A DNA stretch of 64,000 nucleotides from Aphelenchoides besseyi (Eukaryota; Nematoda; Chromadorea; Rhabditida; Aphelenchoididae). Both the position numbers and the translations under genes were made by a program. Shown piece by piece: positions 22,238-34,258 of this stretch. Each line of letters opens with the position of its first letter. Within the stretch, counting starts at the first letter, position 1. The stretch spans positions 16,120,001 to 16,184,000 of the forward strand of contig JAMPIQ010000001.1 of NCBI GenBank assembly GCA_024699855.1, in the 5' to 3' direction. The notes beneath the pieces are model-generated. The model worked only from the letters and a program-made list of their open reading frames with translations. It was not told the DNA's origin and ran no database searches.

Positions 22238-25200
22238 TTGTTCGTTTCTTTGTTTTCAATTTAGTTGTTATATAAAATAAATTCTCTATTCTCAAGAAAT
22301 CTTTTTTACAATTAGATTTTTTCTTATGTCCTATAAACTTTTAGAACGAAAACGAGTCGATCTTCTTCAACAATTATTGTTGTAGTTCGGTTGTCAGAAT
22401 TGAGTGTGTTCTGAAGTTTTCGGTTGAAGAATGTTGGAATTTCCACGTTCTCGTGCATCTTAAAACTACAATAAACAATTACCACATATTGAAACTCATG
22501 ATAGCGAGCACTTCGATTAGAACGAAAATTATGAAGCTGTTTTGCTAAAAGAAAACTTATCGCGAATGACTAGAAGACATCTAATTTAAATGTCAATCTT
22601 TAAATTTTACAATCCTTTTTGGCGTGACTTGTGTTTTGAAAATACCTTTCTAAGACACCATCGTTCATCTTAAAGTTTGTTTTTGTTCGTTACTAGAACT
22701 TCATAACCAGAGTCAATTCGTTTCAAAAGTGGACTATAGGCGTCGAGGTGATGGTCAACTTGTTTTCTTTTAAAGGCAAAAACCCAAAGAAATGTACGCG
22801 TCTGATAATTCGGATTGTGTTGTGAATTTAAGATTTTCATTGGGTAGATGAATTTGTTTGTCTCACTGTCTTAGTTGCTTGAAATTGGATCATAGATCGG
22901 TGTTCGGTTTACTTTGTCCACTCCCTTAAACTCTAACTCCTATCGAACAATGGAAATTGCCCACCGGCTGCCGCTTTCGAACTCCGACGGTTCAATGCAC
23001 TTGAATGGAAAGTCGGGACTTGTTTCCTCCTCGTTGTTGCCACGGGCTTCACGTCCGTTAAAGTGCGAGGCGAACAAACGCGCCGCACTTTGCAATTTTG
23101 TTTCAAGTTGCTGAATTTCGAATTCAACTGCTGTTGATGTAATTTGCATTTCGAGCGTCCGGTCATGTTCTCGTGTTTCCAATTCGCCGTGTTGATTATC
23201 TTTACGGCTCTTCAATTTGATTCTTAAGGTCATGCCCTGAAATGACATTGAGTGCCGTTTGAGCGTATTTGTCGGTACGATCACAAATCAAACTCAATCC
23301 GCGACATTTATCGTGGCAGATGAAGTGGACATGATGTTTGCTGTCCGGTTGCTATCGAAAAGTTTCGGATCTTAACGTTACGATCGTATGATAGCTGTTC
23401 TTTTATCTTATCATTTCTTCAGTACAATCACGTCCAATGACCATATGAACATACTAATCGATTGAAATTCAGTGCATAATTTTCGCTTTGCATTCCAATC
23501 CTTCGTTTTTTACCGACTTGTCGCCTCAGGTCATAAATTTTTCCGCGTTAGAGTCCCGAAGTAAACGCGAAGGTCATTGACTGTCGGGTCGTTTTTCATC
23601 AACGTTTTTGTGCACAACAAGACGCTTTTTCATTGCATAACTCTTGGGGTAGTCGAAATGAGAAGCTACCATCGGTTTTTAATAACAGTCGACTTCGTGA
23701 TTGTTATCGCGCGGTAGTTTTTACTCGTCGAAGCTCTGAAACAACGATGCTGCAGAAATTTGGCGAATTCTCAAACCGAAATGACTCACCAGTGAAGAGA
23801 TTAAGTTTTCAATTAATCGCATTCGACTTTCACTTTCCGTTAAGTGACCTTGACTTTGTTCTCGATGCTCCGAAAACTGACAATCCATTCCGCTTTTTTG
23901 AGTTTATGATTTGATCGTATGTTGTCGGAAACAGTCGACTTCGATTTCACTACCAACCAGCGAACATCTCTTACCCATAATCCAAATTACTCGACTGCTG
24001 AGTCATCGATCGGCGAAATGAGTCACCAGTGAGGTTGGTGAGTCATTTCGACGATTCATGAAGTTGCGTGTTTTTTTGGCATCGTGCCACTTGTCGAAGA
24101 GCGACGATGGATGAATTCGACTGAGCGTTCAGTCGGAATTGAATGCTCAATCCGACGACGCAGTTGGAGACACGAATCGATGAGTCGAAATCGTTTTTTA
24201 GCATCAAACGCCGCCGTTCCGACGGTGAAGATCCACGATGTCGGTGGTCGAAAGATTGCTGACGAAAAATCGTTTACGCAAAACGCTCATCTTTTGGTCG
24301 ATTGGCATTTCGGTCTAACTGTGAAGAGCTCTTACGATCAGATTCAATCAAACAATCTATCTGTTAAGTAGAAGCTCTGATTTTCTGTTCAAATCGAAGG
24401 TGTTTTCCTGCCCGAATCCTTGAGAATTTTGCCGTCCCTCTCGCAGGTTTGCTGTTCGAAAACCCACGAGTTCCGTCATTCGAATCCATTTGCCATTTTA
24501 ATGTCCTGCCGCGCAACAAATGTCCTTCAATCCCGACCACTTTCTATGACTCACAATGTTTTATTGCCCTCTGGCGACTTCAGGTAGTTAATGATCTTCC
24601 AGGAGTATCTTTTACTGTGTAGGTCAAAGAAGTGAAGCTGTTTGGCTGATTAGATTGAACAAAAAGTGACGATCGGTGGCCTTGATTTCCGATACCAACG
24701 GCACGAAATCGTTGAGTCATGATGCCAATCGGTGTGAGCAAGCGGTTACCCTTCGAAACGGTGGAAATGAGGCGACCAGAAGGACAAAACCGGTCCAGCA
24801 ATCGGAATGATTGGTTGTGCTCCTCTTTCATGTTTTTCGAATCGTTCGCTTTCTCTCTCCATCGACCGTCTGCTCTCGATTCGCCTCCATCGGAAGTGGG
24901 AACTTTTGCGCGCAACGGTGTTGACGTGTGAGTCGTTACAACAACAATTAATAACATAAATTTGTTTTCTAATTGAGTTAATTGACGTATCAAAAGTCAA
25001 TTGCACCATCGAACTCACGTGTCGGCTGTGTAATGTCGCGTGCGTTTCATATACGTTTTTCCGTAGTTTTGGGGTTTGTATACGCAAATTTTCTTCGGTG
25101 TCCGCGCTCTCTTCTCGTCGACGTCCTTGAAGACGACCAGCGAGTCGGACAACAACAACCCAACGGCAAAAACGCACCTGAAAATCAACGCGCCCAACTA

Positions 25201-25601
25201 CGAAACTTTCCGTCATTTTGGTGCCCGCTGGTCAGTTGTGATTTGAAGATCGTTCAACAACAAAAAGTTCCAAGAAACGGTTGTTCTCGGTTTGTAGAAG
25301 CTGTTCGAGGGCTTTCCGATTGGCGCTTCTTTCAAAAAACTTATCGGCCTTTAGCTCTTGATCAATCGGCCTTCTTGACGATCCGATAAACGACCTTCAA
25401 GTTTACTGCTGGAGATTTTCGTTCCTAACTCTCATTCAAGTTATGCAACTGACCGATCCACAAGTGTGATGGTTTTTCTTTCTTACTTTGCGATGACTAT
25501 CCGTTCCAGTTGTTTACGCTCAACGACGATTAGCGGCTCATTTCTCTTTGATCGTGGTGCTCATATTACTTTCAAAGTTTTCGATTCTTCAGATACCACA
25601 G
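22238..25601. other. Intergenic region, 3.4 kb, upstream of the claudin-like pair
   Basis: No exon could be linked by splice phase. A minus-strand frame of 114 codons at 22940-23284 has a helical, coiled-coil-like look but no splice partners or homology I recognise. The poly(A) signal of the bHLH gene is at 22277-22282. A cluster of TGASTCA motifs lies at 23782-24045. The last bases before 25602 are TTCTTCAG plus 9 nt. Confidence 0.5.
23782..24045. promoter_or_regulatory. Cluster of AP-1-like TGASTCA sites with a hairpin
   Basis: TGACTCA occurs at 23782-23788 and TGAGTCA at 23999-24005, 24019-24025 and 24039-24045; another is at 24713-24719. The last three of the tight group are exactly 20 bp apart. 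Two of them lie in opposite arms of an imperfect 15-bp hairpin with flanks CGAAATGAGTCACCA and TGGTGAGTCATTTCG. The 23782 copy shares the longer context CGAAATGACTCACCAGTGA. These are consensus AP-1/bZIP sites; enhancer activity is inference. Confidence 0.45.
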
Positions 25602-27175
25602 ATGTCAGAAGTTGGTCGAAAATCGACTATTGGCGCGGTGATCGTGCTGACAATCATTGGTATCGGTCTGTCTATTGGAGCGATTCTGACGCCCAGTTGG
25701 CAGGTCGTAAATTTGCGTGAGTACAATTCGATCCACGAGCACGGTCTGTGGTTGGATTGCACACGACACACGAGAGATGGAAACGTTCTTTTGAGAAGGT
25801 AAGAGCTTTCAAAACGAACTGTTAGCATTTGGGTATTTCAGATATGCTACTTATTCGGAACCGTTGCATTGCGTTTACAAGTTCGATTACGACAAATACT
25901 CGGGCACATTCAATTTGGAAGACGACAATAGTCCTGTTGGTGAAGTTAATCGACATGTGAGTTAAATTTCTGTTTGCAAAACTTATATAAATGATTTTAG
26001 AAGTTCTACGGATGGCATACGGCGACATTGATTCTTTTGGCTTTGGCATTGTTGACTGCTTTCCTTTCAGTTTGTGTTGGACTTTGTGGTTGTTGTTATC
26101 CGTCATTGGCGTTGGTATTGACTGTGATCACCTTGTTAACAAGTGAGTTCAAACCATAACGTTCAATGCAAACTGTGAGATTTAGCGTTCTTGTCGTCAA
26201 TTGCTGTTGGTTTGTTCTTCTTCTTTTCGCATCGTGCTGACAATCGATTCATCAAAGGAATTGTTGGAACATACGAGGTACAAATACTTGTAAGGTACTT
26301 GACATGTGGTTTTTCAGCAACGTGTTGGATTGGCTTTCTTCCTTGAAATGGCCGCTTGTTTCTTTCATTTTATCGCTTTTTTGGTCGCCATGTTGTCTAC
26401 GTATTTTTCGTTCAGTGGAAAAGGAACGATTCTCGAACGTTACAGTGTCCCTCACTCGTCACACACGAACATGACAAACGTTGGACGGTGAGTAAACTTA
26501 AACTTTCTGTTAAGGTTGTTGATGTTGCTGTGGTTTCAAGTTTTCGTTTGAGCAAAAAAGCGAATGATTTGCTTCGGGAACTCTTCGGGGTCCAAAATCT
26601 TTATGTGACTTTTAATTTCCGTCTTTCATTTGTACACACAAACTGGGCGCATGTTTTGAGTTTGTTGACGCACCATGTTGTTTGTAAATTTATGTTTTTG
26701 TGTTGAAAAGAACGAGAAGGTCGGTACACAATACGTTTTTTTGCTTGAGCTTAGAAACTTTCAAATCAGTTAGTCAACAAACTCACAAACTGCACCGTCA
26801 TTTCCGAAACAACTCCCCAATTTTTGTAATTCTAGAGGGCAAAAAGAATGGGAAGTGAGTAGTTTTGCCGAGGCACCACTTCTGATGCCAATGAATTCAC
26901 CCGCTCCACCCTCATTTCATACCGCCCAACATCAACAGCAATACTTGTTGGAACCACATCAAAGCGAAACAACCTCTGTCTTCAGGTCAATGGAGTTCGA
27001 TCAGCCCGTTTTCACCACGAACACGACGCCAAATCACATGAAACAAATTCGACCAGTCTTCTACAAGACTTCAAACGACGACGTGGCTCATAGTATGCCG
27101 GAGGTTCAACGATCGTATCAGGACGTAAGCGGCGGTTTTGGTCGAATTCGCAGGAAATCGGAAACCTGCGTATGA
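25602..27175 (+). CDS. Claudin-like four-transmembrane protein A, 6 exons
   Basis: Exons 25602-25798, 25842-25956, 26001-26142, 26186-26277, 26318-26487 and 26836-27175 give 351 residues. The claudin/PMP22-family pattern is clear. The first membrane helix (about 10-30) is followed by PSW, an extracellular loop with GLW at 48-50 and Cys53, and a second cysteine (Cys76) before VYKFDY. Three more hydrophobic helices follow (GWHTATLILLALALL; VLTVITLLTTFLSSIAVGLF; LAFFLEMAACFFHFIAFLVA). The cytoplasmic tail of about 115 residues is Pro/Gln-rich. Such proteins form septate-like junctions or regulate channels; C. elegans CLC and NSY-4 are comparable. AATAAA is at 27422-27427. TTCTTCAG nine nt before the ATG suggests a spliced 5' leader. 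A paralogue follows in tandem. Confidence 0.85.
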
Positions 27176-28397
27176 GTCCTAAGCCTTCGAAGCTGTTTAT
27201 CAGGGATTTTGTATTCTTCAATTCCATCAATCTTTTTACCTAATTGTCGTCCCAAACTTCTTATTGCCATTTGTACGCATTAACTAACTTGTTCTGTATC
27301 ATTTCAAGCATTTGTAAAGTTCTTTTGGTTGACTAAATGAATTTGCCAAAGTTGTGCATCACGACTCTCAGCGCCGTTCTTTGTGGTCGTGATTTGTGTT
27401 TTGATTTGCTCAATTACTCGAAATAAACACAAACAAATCCTACGGCATGGTTCGGCAGAAGATGTAAAAGCGTACGAAATGAATCCCGCAATTCAAGGAA
27501 TTGGGGCTAATCGTTCGATGGAACTCGGTCACGGGAACCATTTGAATTGATTGGTTATTGCACTGGAGGGAGTTGGATGTTCAGGACATTCGATTAACAA
27601 ATTTGCGTAATTGGACCAATTAGGCGCCCAACCAGTGAGTTTGGTTCGTCGAATTTCACTCCATCCAAAATTCGACTCAATTGTGCAACCGGACCGACTG
27701 ACTCATCGTCGCCGTTGGCGATTCGAAAGCTGCGCGTGGATTTTCGTTGACGATCCAGCGACGACCTTGACGCTTCGAAGATCAACGCGCAGGAGAAAAA
27801 GGCGGACGTTTCAGTTTGCAGCTGCTGCGCTTTTTCAATCGTCCTCTCTCACTTGCGTCTCTTCGTGTTGTAACAACCAAAAATGCGCCCTCCGGCTCCA
27901 AAAATTTTGTGCCGTCGACGTCGCTCTTTCGGTTTGTTGTGATCCACGCAACGCGCACTGTACGACCGAGAGGTTGGATGTTAGACGTATGATGTCCAAA
28001 GTGAACGTTCATTTTTCTCGACCGTGTGTTTTCTTCCTTGTGGTTCAGAAAGAAACTCGTTCCAATAACTCTTGGGTTCCGTTCGATCGTTTCCTACGCT
28101 CATAATCACGATGGTTATTGCGATGGCTTCCCGTTTTCTTTTGTGAACTAATCGTCGTTGTTCGAGTTTCTAAGTGTCTTTTAAGGCTCGTTTATCTTTT
28201 ACAGGATACGTGATTTCAGAGAGAAACGTTCACTTCTTGGCCCGCTTAGAAGAAACGAAGTCGTCAATTTTCTTCGACTCAACCATCGATCCACAGTTCA
28301 GCGCAAAGGACCACGAGTTCGAAAATGGGAGTCCCGTAATCGCAACGGTATTTTCTTCAACGTTCTTCCATTTTCTTCACCATCTTCTGGCGGCTCA
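27176..28397. other. Intergenic between the tandem claudin-like genes
   Basis: About 1.2 kb. It contains the poly(A) signal of the upstream gene at 27422-27427 and must hold the promoter of the second gene, unless the two share transcription. A 164-codon open frame at 27611-28105 has no motif, no splice support and an antisense shadow, and is not called. Confidence 0.5.
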
Positions 28398-31306
28398 ATG
28401 GGTTGTTCGAAGCGTGCGGTTTGGCTCTCGGCCTTCATGACGATCCAAGTCCTCGGCTTCACCGCCTGTTTGATTGCCGTTGCAACGCCGACTTGGCAGT
28501 ACGTTTATTTGGAGGTCGGTTTTCGTTTGTACGCTTGCAAATTTGTGATTTAAAGGACGGACGAACTGAACACCATCACGGCTTGTGGTTGGACTGCAAA
28601 CGCGACTACTCGGATCAGTACGGCAAGTCGAGAGAGTACTACGAGACGTTGTATCGGTACGAGTTTTCTCATCATTAAACACAAATTAATGGGTAGGAAG
28701 AGGAGGAGAGATTCTTTTGCTCGAATGAATCGCGAGGTCTCAATGTCAAAACGATGATTGTGGGCAATGAAAATCGTTGAATTTGTGCGCATGAATGATT
28801 TTGGTCCAAGGGCATTCGGTGTTCTGATTGAAATTCTTGTTAAATCCTATACAAATCTTAAGTCGGAAGTCTGTTTTCGTTGCCGATTTTTGATTGATTT
28901 TCTCAACGAAATTGAAGAGCAGGGTCGTTGAGACGGTTAAACAACGGAACTCAAAAGGAAGTGGATGCCCTTGAAAGAGACGCCAAAACATTTGGATGAG
29001 TAACGGACAACCTTGAGAGAATTCAAAAACATTTGTTTTCAAAATAAAATGTTTGAATAACCCGAATTTTAAGTCTTGATCACCTTCAAATGCCGTTTGA
29101 TCAGTTTTGGTTGCCGAAATTAATGTGCGTCTACAAATTCGATTATTGGTTGGACGACGAAGATTGGTACGAGCACGGTTACGACGAGAATCGATTACAA
29201 GGCGACGCGTATCAACATCTCTTCATTGGTTGGTGCAATTCACATGAATCGGATGTTACGATTCTTCGTTTAGGTTGGAAGATCGCCGCGTTGACTGCCC
29301 ATTGTTTCAGTTGTGTTTGCTCGATGAGCGCAATCATCATCATGTTTTGTGCCTTCTGCCATCGACTTCTGATTTGCGTATCGGCGGTTCTGGTCTCGTT
29401 ATCCGGTAGCTGATCTTTGATATCTCTTCCAACATTTCTTTCAGTGATCACAGCGTTCATTGGCAACGTCGTTTTCTACATGTTCGCCAACTATCAGGAC
29501 AACAACGTGATTCACGAAGAGGATGGTGATTACGAAGTAAAAAACAGAGATCGATTGACTCATTTATATCCGCTGTTTAGCAATACTTCGGTTGGTCGTT
29601 CTACTCGGCACTGTTGGGCAACGTTCTGCTTTTGATTTCGTCCATTATCGGATGCTTGGCGACAAGTGCGGTCGTGAGTTTTGGCAAAGCAAAATTAGTC
29701 AAAATTGAGGTGTAAAATCACTCCTGATCTCATTTGAACTTTTCGTTTCAGATCGCCGAACAAGATCGGGATCAATTGTTGAACAGCGGTCATAGCAGTG
29801 CAATGGGCAGTGGACCTGCGGGCTCTCGCACCACCGGATCGACTCCCGGCTTCAAACGCTCAATGTCCGCGGTCTACAAAATCGAGTCGGCAGCTTTGAA
29901 GAAATGGGAACGCGAGCAAATGCGGCAGTTGCAACGAAACGAAGCTCAACGATCCGCCGCCTTCAAGCGAACAAACTCCATGCCAAACATCGTAAAGAAA
30001 GCCGGTTTTCCATCGCAAACAATCGCCGGATCGAAACAGTTTATGATGAACTCGCAGTCCGACATCTCATCTCGCGCAGTCACAGAGCCAGTCGATGTAA
30101 ACTCGACAATTTAACAGCCAAACTTACTGTATTTTAGATTCTCCAAATGAACTCAATTCAATCGCGTCCTTTTATTCCGCGACCATCACCCACGGCAACA
30201 CCACAAGACGAAGTTGTCTACGAATATGTTGAACCGCATTCGCTTTCCTTGGTTTCGGACAGTTACATTGACAGGTGAGTTAACATTAATGCCGATTCTC
30301 GACAACTTTTGCCGTAGACGACCAGCACTACCGAAACGACCGTTGGGCAGCGTGACAGCGTTGAATGTTTACGATTCAGTGCACGAAAGTTCCGGAACAA
30401 ATACTCCAACACGATTGACAGGTCAAGAAGGTGACAACGAGTATTTGAAGCCTCGCAATTACTTAACACCTGAATCAACGACAATCAACGCAAAATCAAA
30501 CGAATCGTCGACATTTTCTGCAACGCCACGAGCACCGCTTTTCACGTCAACCAAAATGACGAGACAGCAAATCGAAGAGCGTTTCGAACGCAGTAATCTC
30601 GTTGGTCTTTGTCCCAAAAACTTGATTGCCAAAGAACAACCCGATCTTCCAACTTCAGCTCCACCCAAACCTCCGCCTAAACCGGTAACTTCAAAACGAT
30701 TGAGTTGATCTCATTCATATGTTTTATAGGCTATTCGAAGTTCTTTGCGTGCATTGACACGACCAACAGAAAGACCACCAACAAGTCCGCCTTTAGCGGA
30801 CGAAGTTCTTAAGCTCAACACTTTTCAATTTAGAGACGCGAACGGGCGAATTCGGTTGGTCAAAAGTTGAATCGAAAATAACAAACGTTTTCAGATCACT
30901 TACGAATTTGACTGTTCCTGCAACAGTTGATGATCCATCACTTGTTCCAAGCATTGGCAACTTCGATCATCGAAGTCAATCACCAACTGAAATCGCGTCC
31001 TCAGTTGCGGGGTCGAATGCGTCGACATCGACTTATGATCGAGTGCGTTTGTTGGGCGAAGTTCCGTTGCCCGGGCTGAAAGAGACCAGTTTTGATGCCC
31101 GATTGTATTCACGTTACGCGCCTTCTGAAGCCGATCGATCAGTGGGATCGGGCGTTACATTTCGACCAGTCAGTCCGAATTACGAGTTGGACGACCAACG
31201 ATCCACAGCCACAACCTCAACGTCTGCATCAGCCGGCTCTGGTTTTCGAACTCCAACTCATCTCACTGGTGTTTCTAGAACCGAAACAAACGCGACTCAA
31301 GTTTAA
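28398..31306 (+). CDS. Claudin-like four-transmembrane protein B with a long cytoplasmic tail, 11 exons
   Basis: Exons 28398-28514, 28556-28656, 29074-29228, 29274-29405, 29445-29536, 29581-29673, 29752-30096, 30138-30274, 30318-30684, 30730-30854 and 30895-31306 give 691 residues. The first 230 mirror gene A: PTW, GLW at 48-50, Cys53, and Cys91 before VYKFDY, with four hydrophobic helices. GLW and the first Cys fall at the same residue numbers in both proteins and several introns match, so the two arose by tandem duplication. Residues 231-691 form a long Ser/Pro/Arg-rich tail with proline motifs (RPALPKRP, PPKPPPKP) that could bind SH3 proteins; no PDZ motif is evident at the end. Acceptors of exons 2 and 3 are AAG. 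The start is the first ATG in frame before the helix. AATAAA is at 31382-31387. Confidence 0.85.
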
Positions 31307-32791
31307 TGCAAAGCTCATTTCTGTGTACATTCAAAAGCTGTTGCTCATTTCGAACTTCACTGCCATTGTTATTTTGAACATAATAAAAACTTCAGAAGAA
31401 ACTTTGTGCTGCTTCGAAAGAAATCGAAAATGCATTAAATTTAACGGGACTTCTCTGTGGACGGAAAACAACACAAGTCAACGGCAAAGCCGACGAAAAG
31501 TTCAACTGTTTATCGAGAGTCTCGAACTCATTTTTAATCCCTGTGTAGCAATCCAATAGCAAAAGCTCGTAAAAGAACTCGTGAAAACTCTTCGAACCTT
31601 TCCGGCTGTCCATTCGATTTTCTTCGGCCAACTTCTTTTCGCTGCCAATCTTCTTCTCTACACTCTTGCGTTGGAAATATGTGGAACGCAAAGTCTTCTT
31701 TCTTTCTGGACCACATGGCTGCTCGCAACCCAAAACACATCCCCGTGGCTCAAAATGCCAAGTTGTGTGGACGCTGCAAACGGGAAACGTTTTTCCGATT
31801 TTCGTTTCTCCCGACTCTTCTTCCCTGTGGAGCCGCCTGCTCCTTTTTGTGTTCCCCCTCCTACTCAAAACATCGTGCGTCTTCTTCACAACACAAACTC
31901 CCGGCCATTTCAAACGGACCCATCAGTCGCGCCTGACTTCTTCTTCCCCATTGGCAATGCCAAACGATTTCAATGCACAAACCGAACTCGCCGTCTTCGC
32001 ACATCTGTCATCAGGTCGCATCAAATGCTGCGGCTTTTTACGTTTCCTCTTTCATTTTCGATCTTAAATTCCCGTCGAGACGTAGTTACACAAAACTTTG
32101 CAGTCATTTGAAGCTTCACTTGAGGTCGAGCTTTCGAGACTGATAAGTGCGCACGTTTTTCCGGCACATTTCATTTGTGTTGGAGTTGCGAAATTGTGAC
32201 CGCAACCCCACGAACGAATTCGGGACATCGGAGAAAACATTTTCGATTTTTCTTCTCTTTGAATTTCCATTTTGCCCGACCAAAGACTTTCGGTCTCTAC
32301 ACGTTTTCTTTTTCGTACACGAATAGCGCCATCAATTGCCTTCTTTTTCGCTTTTCCGTCCCAACACAAAACGAAGAAGGCCGTTTAGCCGTGTGTCAGT
32401 TGGAGGGTTTCGAAATTCCCTGCGATTCGTCCACTGGTAAGAACGAGTTGTGTAATGTCGGCTTAGTCATCTGTTTAAGAAATGAGCAGCACAAATTCGT
32501 TTTGGATTAATCATCTCGTTTGCATCATCGAAATTGTTTTGTCGTTGCACAAAACCTTCTTGTTTTCTCTGACTGTCCTTCTCCCCAAGTTTTTCGCTTC
32601 AATTCACATCGTTGAAGCTCTCTAACGGCGGCTGTTGAATTCCGGTCCACAACGACAAAGTGGTGGGGATTGTGCGTTTTCTGGTCGTGTTTCTCATTTC
32701 GCATTCCGACCCGCGACATTTGGCCGCTGAGGTGTTGAATTACACAAACGTCACAAATTGTGTAATTTCGGTAGTTCAGAGATATTGCCGG
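31307..32791. other. Intergenic region, 1.5 kb
   Basis: It starts with the 3' UTR of the claudin-like gene (AATAAA at 31382-31387). Dense overlapping frames of 110-176 codons on both strands are present, but none shows splice continuity or a recognisable motif. TTCAG at 32775-32779 lies 12 nt before the next start codon. Confidence 0.5.
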
Positions 32792-34258
32792 ATGATTGAA
32801 ACCTTCGTGCGATTGATCGATGGACGACGAGATGGCAAGATCAGTACATGGCAAGGAGTGTTGACTTTTTCGACGAATGCTCCGGTTCAAGCATTGGCAG
32901 CATTGGCAATTCGTTCAGCATCAACGCGAATCGAAGTTGAAGATCACGATTGGCGTTTCATGATATTTAATCGAAAATTCGACGAGTATTGCGATATTGT
33001 GGGCTCCGAAAAAGAGAAGCGTTTGATTGCCGACGGTGACAAATTCGAGATCGTCTACACTCCCAAAGAGTGTTCACTCAATCTGTGGTCTGCAGTTTCG
33101 ACGGTTGCACAGGACGAAGAACAAAATGGCGTCGTCGAAGAAACCAACGGATCCAACGACCAACAACGCTTTTTGCTCTTACAATCCTCAGTCAATCGAC
33201 AACGACAGAATGGACGATCACGACGCTCAACAAATCGAATCAGTGGGCCAGTGAATTCGACGATTCCAAGAAGCAACAAAGATTATCAGTCGCCGACCAT
33301 CTTCGCTGAAATCCGATCACGATCGCCAATTTTGTTCACCGATAATCAACCAGAAGTCAAACCGGTAAGGCAAAAAGAATGAGATCTGTTGTGTGACCTG
33401 AGAGTTTTAGTCGTTGGAGTTTCTGAACAGACTAACAGCCACTCAACGTGTTTCCTCGAGTTCTCCGTCCGAGTCGGCGGAAATACAAATGTTTGAAACG
33501 TTGCCGATTCGACGGTCAACTCAACTACAAGGTGAACGAAGTCAATCGCCTTTTTACGACGACAACTCGAATTTCTCTTCTCGGCAAACATCAGTTGAAG
33601 GATCTAATCGTAAACGGCCACTTATATTAAACGATGATGCGAATTTTGGATTAAAAAACTCTGAAGATGCACCATGTGTACAACACAGCGCTGATCCTGA
33701 GTTGTGTTCTCATACGCGTTTTCGTAATGTTTGTTTACTTGATCCTTTAAACTTACAAGCATTTACTGTTTAGGTTGATGCAAATGATGTTCTTCGACGA
33801 AGCAACCAAGGTGATATAATAATCGAGCACTTGCAATCTTTGGCCGAAAATGATGGAGCTGCTGAGTTGGATCAAACAGTTCGTTGTAAACTCATGAACA
33901 TTATTGGACATTTTTTGATGGTCAATTCGGATACGTGAGTTAGATTCTTTGATTCAACTTCTGATTCTATTGTTTAGCGTCGGATTGCCAACTGCTGTGG
34001 AAAGACGCATTTTGGTTAGCAACTTCTTGGCTCAACTACCCTATCAGTTAGATACCGTAAGCTCAATGAGAAAATCAAAATCTATGAATTGAACTATTGC
34101 AGAAAGTCTTCACCAACCGTGCAGGTACCGGTTGTTTGGACTATTGGGTCAGAAATCGAAGAAAGACAACATTACGAGAAGACGGAGTGTTCATGGTTCG
34201 TGGAAGCAAGAGAAGAACAGTTCCGAAAAATGCAGATTTTATTCTTCCAATTGATTAG
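32792..34258 (+). CDS. Unrecognised 428-residue protein, 5 exons
   Basis: Exons 32792-33364, 33411-33728, 33774-33934, 33978-34056 and 34103-34258 join in phase into 428 residues. The start at 32792 is the first in-frame ATG; GTAGTTCAG lies 12 nt before it. I do not recognise the family. The first about 110 residues look globular (STWQGVLTFSTNAP, then VEDHDWRFMIF). The middle, about 120-310, is Ser/Gln/Asn-rich and disordered. The last about 120 residues are again globular and end in an Arg-rich block (GTGCLDYWVRNRRK, later VRGSKRRTVPKN). No signal peptide or membrane helix. The basic C-terminal domain after a helix-rich segment suggests a nuclear or nucleic-acid-associated protein, which is inference. 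Exon 2 ends at a weak donor (GTTTGT) chosen because it avoids the TAG at 33771-33773. AATAAA is at 34421-34426. Confidence 0.78.

Noticed and set aside
22940..23284. 114-codon minus-strand frame with coiled-coil-like composition
   Set aside because: It looks somewhat protein-like but has no recognisable family, no exon partners and a plus-strand open frame opposite; not strong enough to call.
31392..32067. Dense frames of 130-176 codons on both strands
   Set aside because: Mutually overlapping in several frames with no motif or splice signals; treated as intergenic.
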